IMG/VR virus record: IMGVR_UViG_3300032285_001526
Span: 1-61,361 of that record
Length of the DNA stretch: 61,361 nt
Strand: one strand, 5' to 3'
Source of the DNA: a virus
Positions 17,573 through 23,021 of this stretch are shown here, piece after piece. The translations under genes were made by a program, and so were the position numbers. The notes under the pieces are model-generated. The model ran no database searches. It had not been told where the DNA came from and worked only from the letters and a program-made list of their open reading frames with translations. Each line of letters starts with the position of its first letter. The first letter of the stretch is position 1.

Positions 17573-17921
17573 CTGTCGGCTTACGTTTCCTTTTATATGC
17601 TCTTTTTGTCAACGGACGAGGTTTCGTAACAACTTTGTCCTCAGCTTGATGAACGGTCTGTATGAACACTGAAATCCACGCCCAGTTGCAGCTAACCCCG
17701 ACATTTAACAGCACTTCTGTCCAACTCGGGGTGCTTAAAGTCCAAATGTTTGCTACTGCTCCGCAAAAAGTCAAAGTGGCCGCAGCTTTACAGAACAGTG
17801 CAACGGTCGGACGAGCGTAGATCGGGCTGTTTGGGTGCCCAAAGATTTTGAGAATTAAATGCAGCGCAGATACCGACAGCACTACATTAGCGGTGACGTT
17901 TAGTAGTGTTAGCGGGTTCAT
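17565..17921 (-). CDS. Three-TM membrane protein (118 aa)
   Basis: From ATG 17919-17921 the protein has three hydrophobic segments (NVTANVVLSVSALHLIL, VALFCKAAATLTFCGAVANI, EVLLNVGVSCNWAWISVFI) and a strongly basic tail (TKRAYKRKRKPTDD). The upstream TTG extension to 17945 adds nothing obvious. It overlaps another membrane protein gene. Together they look like a holin-type or membrane-remodelling pair placed in the head region, away from the lysis cassette. A host-membrane or superinfection role is equally possible. Confidence 0.55.
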   Translation of the reverse strand: MNPLTLLNVTANVVLSVSALHLILKIFGHPNSPIYARPTVALFCKAAATLTFCGAVANIWTLSTPSWTEVLLNVGVSCNWAWISVFIQTVHQAEDKVVTKPRPLTKRAYKRKRKPTDD

Positions 17922-18204
17922 TTGTTGTAAATATCTTGCCGACAATTATTTCTACTCCTCTTAATCCACAGAATCCCAGCAAAAAAGCTGCTGCAAAAGC
18001 ATACTGCGGTTCCCCATCCAGATGGGCGACCTTGAGAACTAAAGGGGTGACGTAGTTTGCCGACGCTGCGCCCCCTAAAAGAGAAGCAAGAGTCTTTGGC
18101 AACGACGCAGCAGCCGTCTTGCTGCTCATCAGGACACTGCCTGCCAAGCCTGCAATGGCTAATCCAACGTCAATACCCTCTTGCTTCAAGTCCATATCAT
18201 TCAT
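17887..18204 (-). CDS. Small membrane protein with glycine-rich helices (105 aa)
   Basis: Two or three hydrophobic segments: VGLAIAGLAGSVLMS, LASLLGGAASANYVTPLVLK, FAAAFLLGFCGLRGVEIIVG. The tail is basic. Chosen start ATG 18202-18204, because AAGAGG lies six bases upstream, one of very few SD-like sites in this genome; ATG 18210 directly abuts that site. The product resembles phage holin-like proteins in size and topology. It pairs with the next gene by overlap. Confidence 0.5.
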   Translation of the reverse strand: MNDMDLKQEGIDVGLAIAGLAGSVLMSSKTAAASLPKTLASLLGGAASANYVTPLVLKVAHLDGEPQYAFAAAFLLGFCGLRGVEIIVGKIFTTNEPANTTKRHR

Positions 18205-18442
18205 CTTCATCCTCTTCTTCTTCGTTAAGTTCAACAACAAACTGAATTTCGTTAAACCGATCCACAAACATTTCAGCCTGCTTTACCCTAGCAAAGATGT
18301 TGCCGATCCCAGCAGAAAACGGAGCGGTGCTCTCATGCGTGTCAATCTGCGTAAATATCTGAACACAATCAAAATGTTCCCCCAGTGCTTCCGCGACTCG
18401 GTTCAGGAAGTCCTGATTACTTTCACCGTTTACTGGGTTCAT
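18197..18442 (-). CDS. Small acidic-tailed protein (81 aa)
   Basis: Unknown. An alpha/beta sequence (ALGEHFDCVQIFTQI, MFVDRFNEIQFVVEL) ends in a very acidic tail (NEEEEDEDE). The tail's purine-rich codons double as the SD-like site of the next gene. ATG 18442 follows CAAATT. It overlaps the HTH gene stop by ATGA. Confidence 0.55.
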   Translation of the reverse strand: MNPVNGESNQDFLNRVAEALGEHFDCVQIFTQIDTHESTAPFSAGIGNIFARVKQAEMFVDRFNEIQFVVELNEEEEDEDE

Positions 18443-18693
18443 AATTTGTAATGTGGGGTTCTAAACACTTTACCATTTTTGGCAACGCATCTAAATATTT
18501 TACTTTCTGCCTTTCTCTTTGAAAGAATACGACGAACCGTTTGATGATCTACATCTAATCTTTCGGCTATAGTGGCAATAGTATGCCACCCCTCTGGAGC
18601 AAACGGAACATTCACTTCCGCTGCTAATTCATCCAACCAGTTTTTTACACTGGAAGCTTGAACGTTTGATTTTTTGTCTCTTTTGCCAGCCAT
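18439..18693 (-). CDS. Helix-turn-helix DNA-binding protein (84 aa)
   Basis: A clear HTH at about residues 40-62: TIATIAERLDVDHQTVRRIL. Flanks are basic (AGKRDKKSN, SKRKAESKIFR). Similar small wHTH proteins serve as phage transcription regulators or terminase-associated DNA binders. It overlaps the metallophosphatase gene by 49 bases. Targets cannot be read from the sequence; the motif repeated in three intergenic regions of this genome is one possible site. Confidence 0.65.
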   Translation of the reverse strand: MAGKRDKKSNVQASSVKNWLDELAAEVNVPFAPEGWHTIATIAERLDVDHQTVRRILSKRKAESKIFRCVAKNGKVFRTPHYKL

Positions 18694-19391
18694 ACAATTG
18701 TCTCGTTATCAGTGTATTCCCCAAATGCAAAGCCTCGGCTCCAGCTCGACGTGGCCCGCCGCAAGGCTGCATATCCCATCTGCTCTGTCTCGCCCAGCCA
18801 TCCCACACAATACCCTGTCGGATGCGCCCTATTGCGTCCCTCTGCCTGCGTGACCCGGTGCAGGTGTGCGATGACCACTTTGTTGGCAGAACCCTGACAA
18901 ATAGCCTCTGCGTGATCGCGAACGGCAGCTTCATTAATCATGTACCCGTGGCCGAACAATGCATCTCCATATTGTCTCCACCCATTTTGGAAGGAATACG
19001 GCACAACCTCGCATTTAATCTCTTTTGCCCTGTCGGTGATCTGCGAATAGATCCGACAAGCCAGCGACGAAACAATAGCCCGGGGCGATTCCATCAGCGT
19101 GAACAGCCTGTGTTCGTGATTCCCCAACAAATAAACAGACGGCTCAAACCTCGAAATGAAGTTCAAGCCGTCGTTTAAATCTCCCTCCGGGTCCGCTGCC
19201 TCGTCAGCCGTTCCAATTGCCCCAGTTCTTAAGCATGCAAGGTCAATATGATCACCTAACGCTATGCAGGTGTGCGGCTTCCATCGCTCTTTAAAAGCGA
19301 AAACCTGTTTCAGCAGAGACTGGTCAACGAGATGCCCGTGAGTGCAACCCACTGCCATAAATCGTTTCCATCTGCGAGTAATATTTGGCAT
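18645..19391 (-). CDS. Calcineurin-like metallophosphoesterase (248 aa)
   Basis: All metal-binding blocks are present in order: CTHGHLVD (16-23, D-x-H variant with Cys-Thr-His), GDHID (46-50), GNHEH (about 95-99), GHGYMI (about 138-143) and AHLHR (about 170-174). The first block has T-H in place of the usual D-x-H, seen in some phage members. It may act on DNA ends, nucleotides or phosphoproteins. A second in-frame ATG at 19358 would remove the basic leader. The upstream 62-bp gap is AT-rich and contains ATTTGCACG, related to a repeated intergenic motif. Confidence 0.8.
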   Translation of the reverse strand: MPNITRRWKRFMAVGCTHGHLVDQSLLKQVFAFKERWKPHTCIALGDHIDLACLRTGAIGTADEAADPEGDLNDGLNFISRFEPSVYLLGNHEHRLFTLMESPRAIVSSLACRIYSQITDRAKEIKCEVVPYSFQNGWRQYGDALFGHGYMINEAAVRDHAEAICQGSANKVVIAHLHRVTQAEGRNRAHPTGYCVGWLGETEQMGYAALRRATSSWSRGFAFGEYTDNETIVWLAKETKNQTFKLPV

Positions 19392-19453
19392 GCAACCACT
19401 TGTTTCTCACAGATAAATTCTTTTTCAAATGGAAAACGTGCAAATCTGGCATG

Positions 19454-19645
19454 TCACTTTGATTTAACAGCCTTGTCGCCTTGTATCTCAGCCATCTTCA
19501 CTTTGGTTTCTTGCTCCAGCCTAGAGTTCAAATAACAAGTCACTGCTCCTGTTAGCCAGCAGAAGCAGATCACAAGCATAAAGCGATCAAATTGATGGTC
19601 TTCCATATCACTCAAGAGCTTCAAGACGTTGAATTTCTCTGTCAA
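19454..19645 (-). CDS. Single-TM small protein (63 aa)
   Basis: One membrane segment (FMLVICFCWLTGAVTCYL, about residues 22-39), then a charged helix. Cytoplasm-in or -out is unclear. It overlaps the DUF3310-like gene by 38 bases. Function unknown. Confidence 0.5.
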   Translation of the reverse strand: MTEKFNVLKLLSDMEDHQFDRFMLVICFCWLTGAVTCYLNSRLEQETKVKMAEIQGDKAVKSK

Positions 19646-19853
19646 TATACCACCGAGCTTTCTTTAAGTCTTCAAGAGCTTCTCCCTTTAGCCCTTGTCG
19701 CCACAAATACTTCATCGCATTCCCGCAATTGAAGTTCATATGCTCGCAAATCGTGATTGCTTCAACCCCGGACGGGTGCTCGGTGTAATGGCTCGGATGC
19801 TCAACAGGGTCGTGTCTAGGGTGGTGAAATGTGTCGTCAACCTCTCGATTCAT
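19608..19853 (-). CDS. DUF3310-like protein (81 aa)
   Basis: Matches the small phage family with the pattern HPSHYTEHPSGVEAITICEH (about 18-37), then NCGNAMKYLWRQGLKG and DLKKARWYIDREI. The family is sometimes annotated as nucleotide-kinase-related but has no proven role. The start ATG 19851-19853 overlaps the upstream stop as ATGA. Nearby MazG-like and other small genes suggest an early nucleotide-metabolism group. Confidence 0.8.
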   Translation of the reverse strand: MNREVDDTFHHPRHDPVEHPSHYTEHPSGVEAITICEHMNFNCGNAMKYLWRQGLKGEALEDLKKARWYIDREIQRLEALE

Positions 19854-20161
19854 GCATCCTCCCATTTGCTGATTGTCCTCACGAAAGCTTCCGCACGCTG
19901 CCGAGCTGTTGCTCTCCATCCGGGAACAAACTGCTTCTCTCGCTCCAGAACATGCACAAGGTAAACGTGCATCGTTCGCTGGTCCTCTCTGCTCATCTGG
20001 TTCTCAGCTTCATGCATAGCATTTAAGTCGTGAGTGTACTGTGGCAGGAACTCGTTTCCTAACCATTCCCGGTCTGGTGCTCGCCCAGAACGATGCTGAG
20101 GGTCGATATTAGTCCACCCGCAGAACGCAGCAATGCAGGCATTGATTTTCTCGTCAGTCAT
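19850..20161 (-). CDS. MTDE-family small phage protein, intact copy (103 aa)
   Basis: Begins MTDEKINACIAAFCGW, has a central DLNAMHEAE (about 44-52) and ends TARQRAEAFVRTISKWEDA. This is a recurrent phage family of unknown function. A second copy in this genome (21267-21461 plus 21162-21254) carries the same N-terminal, central and C-terminal motifs but is split into two reading frames. Overlaps both neighbours by ATGA. Confidence 0.7.
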   Translation of the reverse strand: MTDEKINACIAAFCGWTNIDPQHRSGRAPDREWLGNEFLPQYTHDLNAMHEAENQMSREDQRTMHVYLVHVLEREKQFVPGWRATARQRAEAFVRTISKWEDA

Positions 20162-20349
20162 TGCGCCTCCTTCTCATCTGCCGAGGATTCCTCGGTAGTT
20201 GGAACCAATATTTCCATCAATCTCTGTTCTCCCTTGTCTCCAACAATGGAGCCAGCACTGCGAATTGCTGATCCTTTGGGTAATGCTGCTGTTAAAAGAG
20301 CTAAATCAGAGACGTTAATGCCTCCAATGATTGTAAACATCACTCTCAT
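20158..20349 (-). CDS. Small hypothetical protein (63 aa)
   Basis: Starts MRVMFTIIGGINVSDLALL; two short beta strands then an acidic tail (TTEESSADEKEAQ). No family recognised. Overlaps both neighbouring genes by four bases, so it is coupled to the MazG-like gene. Confidence 0.5.
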   Translation of the reverse strand: MRVMFTIIGGINVSDLALLTAALPKGSAIRSAGSIVGDKGEQRLMEILVPTTEESSADEKEAQ

Positions 20350-20657
20350 TTCTCCTCCTTCACAAACACCCCATTGGGCAGCAAGGTTCCCTTGCGGTCC
20401 TTAATCTCATGCCAAGCATGCCCAAGGCACTCAGTCACGTCGGTATCTTCCAAGGCACACAAATTGATCAGGCAGACAATCACGTCGCCCACTGCGTCAA
20501 TCATGTCCTCTCGGTTGCCCTTGTTGATAGCATCAGCAAGCTCTCCCATCTCTGACACCGCCTTGAGGCACTGAGAAACAGCAGTTGAGTTAGGGATGAT
20601 CTTGCGAGCCTCTGCCCAGTCGATCACGCAGGCTTCGTAGTCGTGAAATGATATCAT
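20346..20657 (-). CDS. MazG-like nucleotide pyrophosphohydrolase (103 aa)
   Basis: All-alpha NTP pyrophosphatase pattern: AVSEMGELADAI (about 33-44, the ExxE of helix 2) followed by NREDMIDAVGDVIVCLINL (about 48-66, the ExxD of helix 4), which bind Mg2+. Such enzymes hydrolyse non-canonical or alarmone nucleotides and are common in phages. ATG 20657 is preceded by AATTAAAC. The first gene of a run of overlapping small genes. Confidence 0.8.
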   Translation of the reverse strand: MISFHDYEACVIDWAEARKIIPNSTAVSQCLKAVSEMGELADAINKGNREDMIDAVGDVIVCLINLCALEDTDVTECLGHAWHEIKDRKGTLLPNGVFVKEEK

Positions 20658-20659
20658 GT

Positions 20660-20917
20660 TTAATTTGTGTTTTTAGTGTTCAATTCTTGTTCAATTCCCT
20701 GATACGCCTCATTGGACTTCAATTGGTAGTAGTCAGCTAGTAAGTACAACACGCACAACAACGTGCTGTCTTCGTCTGACTTTGCAAAGCCCTCAACGTA
20801 AGACGCAATCTGACTAAGCATCAGCTCTGCATTTTGTTTATTACGGCTTTCCTGAATGCGCTTGCACTCAAGGAGAGAGTGCTCGTTTAAGTCTCCACCG
20901 CATTTATTGCAGGTCAT
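20660..20917 (-). CDS. Small zinc-finger-like protein (85 aa)
   Basis: Start ATG 20915-20917 overlaps the upstream stop. The N-terminus MTCNKCGGDLNEHSLLEC has Cys-x2-Cys and a later Cys, a small zinc-binding motif, followed by a helical region (LMLSQIASYVEGFAKSDE). Function unknown. Confidence 0.55.
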   Translation of the reverse strand: MTCNKCGGDLNEHSLLECKRIQESRNKQNAELMLSQIASYVEGFAKSDEDSTLLCVLYLLADYYQLKSNEAYQGIEQELNTKNTN

Positions 20918-21165
20918 TCTTCCTCCTCCTCTGTTGGCATGTCTGCCCAGTTTAAGTCCATCCATTCCCATTTCAGTTCGTTCAGTCGATTGGTAATAGC
21001 AGTGGCCTCTTTCTTTTGAATTGCAAGCCGCTCCTTAGCTTCCTTGGCCTTGTTGATGATCTCTGCGTCCTCGGCCATAGAAGACGAAATGGTCTTGAGC
21101 AACACAGTGAACTCTGCAATCTGTGTCTGAATAAATTCCATACTTCGCTCTCTCAGCGTGCTCAT
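20914..21165 (-). CDS. Coiled-coil protein (83 aa)
   Basis: Start ATG 21163-21165 overlaps the stop of the 30-residue gene fragment as ATGA. It is nearly all helix (TQIAEFTVLLKTISSSMAED, AKEAKERLAIQKKEA) with a Trp-rich acidic end. No family recognised. Confidence 0.55.
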   Translation of the reverse strand: MSTLRERSMEFIQTQIAEFTVLLKTISSSMAEDAEIINKAKEAKERLAIQKKEATAITNRLNELKWEWMDLNWADMPTEEEEE

Positions 21166-21254
21166 TCTGCCTCCTCCCATTTGCCCAGCGTTCGCAAAAA
21201 CGCTTCTGCGCGTTGGCGGGCGGTGCTGTGACAAAGAGTGATAATGGTAGCCAT
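21162..21254 (-). CDS. Detached C-terminus of a split MTDE-family gene (30 aa)
   Basis: Reads MATIITLCHSTARQRAEAFL and RTLGKWEEAE. The last 20 residues match the C-terminus of the intact copy at 19850-20161 (TARQRAEAFVRTISKWEDA). It starts at ATG 21252-21254, eight bases after AGGAGG, a good SD that is rare in this genome. With the upstream ORF 21267-21461 it rebuilds the full family, so the gene has been split by a stop between the two parts yet both parts keep open frames. Confidence 0.7.
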   Translation of the reverse strand: MATIITLCHSTARQRAEAFLRTLGKWEEAE

Positions 21255-21266
21255 ATAATCATCCTC

Positions 21267-21461
21267 CTAACCAAGCCATCCAAGATAAGATCGTTGTTTT
21301 CTAACCTCATTTAGTATCACCTTCTCCGCCTCATGCATCGCGTTGAGGTCGTTGCAGTAGTCTGAAACAGTATGCGCTAGCACTTTTACTGGTAGCGCAT
21401 AACTCCACTTCAAGGTGCCACACGCCTCGGCAATCGCCGCGTTGATTTGTTCGTCGGTCAT
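21267..21461 (-). CDS. N-terminal part of a split MTDE-family gene (64 aa)
   Basis: Begins MTDEQINAAIAEACG and contains DLNAMHEAEKVI, matching the N-terminal and central motifs of the intact 103-residue copy. It stops at TAG (21267-21269) before the conserved C-terminus, which follows as a separate 30-codon ORF. Either a decaying duplicate or a two-piece protein. It follows the 200-residue coiled-coil gene with no gap. Confidence 0.65.
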   Translation of the reverse strand: MTDEQINAAIAEACGTLKWSYALPVKVLAHTVSDYCNDLNAMHEAEKVILNEVRKQRSYLGWLG

Positions 21462-22064
21462 TTAACCTCCTTTGGCTGCTGCTGCGATGAGTGCGTCTGC
21501 CTTTTTAAGCGCCACACTTTCCGCCTCTGCCCATATGTATGTTGACCCACACATAGCGGCCAAAATCATCGCCGCAATCTCCAGTCGCGAGGGTTCTGGG
21601 CGAACTGTAGTGCGCGAGACCACAGGCGTGATCTTTTCCAGCCTGCTTATTTCGGCCAATGCATTGTGCAGGGCCTTTTTGACGCGCTCCACCTCGGCGC
21701 GGGATTCGTCGAGCAACGCCGCCTGCCCGCTGTTTTCCAACCGCGCATCGTGCAATTCTTGTCTTAATTGTTCTCTTCTAACGGCGTCTAGATTTGCCTG
21801 CGCCTGCCAGTCATCTCGGTTAAGTTTTAAAACCTCGACGTTTGCAAGGGCTTCATCGCGCTCTTTTTCTGCTGCGTGCAGTTTCTCGCGCCCTACCTTG
21901 ATCCAGAGGTGGCGATCTACCTGCATAGAGTCGTTGAGCCGTTGCAACTCCTCCAGCCTGTCGGCGGCCATTATCAACTCGTCAGTCGGGATGCCATCTA
22001 TTGTTCGATGTCCTGCAATAATGTCGCGGAGGTTTTTTACTAACTCTTCTGTATTTGGGATCAT
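21462..22064 (-). CDS. Coiled-coil protein (200 aa)
   Basis: Residues about 15-145 are strongly helical with heptad-like Leu spacing (AADRLEELQRLNDSMQ, AALLDESRAEVERVKKAL). The C-terminal 40 residues (RLEIAAMILAAMCGSTYIWA) resemble the C-terminal module of the 100-residue protein upstream (DYVAVRVFQMY ... YVWADALLA), suggesting a shared small domain. ATG 22064 is preceded by AAATTCAT. Function unknown. Confidence 0.6.
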   Translation of the reverse strand: MIPNTEELVKNLRDIIAGHRTIDGIPTDELIMAADRLEELQRLNDSMQVDRHLWIKVGREKLHAAEKERDEALANVEVLKLNRDDWQAQANLDAVRREQLRQELHDARLENSGQAALLDESRAEVERVKKALHNALAEISRLEKITPVVSRTTVRPEPSRLEIAAMILAAMCGSTYIWAEAESVALKKADALIAAAAKGG

Positions 22065-22085
22065 ATGAATTTATGTTACTGCGTA

Positions 22086-22250
22086 TTACTGTTCTTCCAT
22101 CAGCTTCTGTTTGTCCCGGCACTTTCCGCACTTCCTGTCCCACAGGCAATTACAGTCTGCCTCGTACTCATCTAGCAGAATGAAAGCTTGATTCAACCTG
22201 TTCTTGAGCCTGCGCAGCTCGTCGTCAGTCATCGTGTCCAGTGCGCTCAC
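22086..22250 (-). CDS. Small zinc-finger-like protein (54 aa)
   Basis: Short gene with GTG start at 22248-22250 overlapping the previous stop as GTGA; an ATG at 22230-22232 is the alternative. The product has TMTDDELRRLKNRLNQAF and then a Cys cluster, CNCLWDRKCGKC, a probable zinc-binding knuckle. No function assigned. Confidence 0.55.
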   Translation of the reverse strand: MSALDTMTDDELRRLKNRLNQAFILLDEYEADCNCLWDRKCGKCRDKQKLMEEQ

Positions 22251-22549
22251 TTAGTCCCCCTTTCTGCCAGCAAAGCATCAGCCCACACATACGCACTAGC
22301 AGCGCAGTCCTTCTCACTCCAGCCAGCAGCCGAAGCCTGCACTACATACATCTGGAACACCCGGACAGCAACGTAGTCTCGGAACGTCATCTCACTCATC
22401 CCGCCGCCGCCTCGGACCTCGCGCTTCTTCCGACGCTTCTTGCCAGTCAATGCCGCACTGATCTTTGCAGCCCTCGTTGCCTTCTGTTCCGGGGTCATCC
22501 GACTCCACATTCCCTTTGCGTGTTCTCTTCTCTGTTCAATGGTTCTCAT
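22247..22549 (-). CDS. Basic N-terminus fused to a small helical module (100 aa)
   Basis: Residues 1-45 are very basic (SAALTGKKRRKKREVRGGGG) after a helical start (MRTIEQRREHAKGMWSRMT), suggesting nucleic-acid binding. Residues 52-100 resemble the C-terminal module of the coiled-coil protein next to it. A poly-Gly linker joins the two halves. ATG 22549 is preceded by AATTT. Confidence 0.55.
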   Translation of the reverse strand: MRTIEQRREHAKGMWSRMTPEQKATRAAKISAALTGKKRRKKREVRGGGGMSEMTFRDYVAVRVFQMYVVQASAAGWSEKDCAASAYVWADALLAERGTK

Positions 22550-22552
22550 AAA

Positions 22553-23011
22553 TTATTTGCCCAGCAATTGCTTCAGTTCATCCAGCTCTGCCTGAATAGC
22601 CTTCATCCTAGCCACCATCTCAGCCCGGGGAGTGTCGAACGGATTGCCTCGAATCCAGCAAGGCTCGTCAATTTCACCGCTGAATCCCTCAAACTCAGTC
22701 ACAGGGTTCGCATGAACCCCTCCCTCGTCATCATGCAGCAGCACCCGACCATCAAGATATCCGACCACAACAGCTCGCTTGAGATCCCCCTCCTCTGACC
22801 TGTACCACCACATACTGCCCATCTCAATAGGCACCTCGTTTAAGTTGCTGTTGTAGGGGCGGAACGCTTCAAGGAATTCTTTTTTGGACTTATGATGGTT
22901 AATGCCATCAAACTCTCCTTCCCAACGGGAAATCACGTACTCATTTGTGGCTTCAACCACACGGGCAATACAGCCCCCTTTACTGATCCATCTGCTTCCG
23001 AATTCAATCAT
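22553..23011 (-). CDS. Hypothetical beta-rich protein (152 aa)
   Basis: Two copies of a small beta module with the pattern GS-W: IEFGSRWISKGGCIARVV at residues 2-19 and IEMGSMWWYRSEEGDLKRAV at about 62-81. The C-terminal 25 residues are helical (MVARMKAIQAELDELKQLLG). Leader TACATACA precedes the ATG with no SD. Ten bases after the terminase gene ends. Function unknown. Confidence 0.6.
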   Translation of the reverse strand: MIEFGSRWISKGGCIARVVEATNEYVISRWEGEFDGINHHKSKKEFLEAFRPYNSNLNEVPIEMGSMWWYRSEEGDLKRAVVVGYLDGRVLLHDDEGGVHANPVTEFEGFSGEIDEPCWIRGNPFDTPRAEMVARMKAIQAELDELKQLLGK

Positions 23012-23021
23012 TGTATGTATC

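Noticed and set aside
21035-21310. Longer frame continuing past the split MTDE-family gene
   Set aside because: The frame is open but encodes no conserved sequence; the conserved C-terminal motif is in the neighbouring 30-codon frame.
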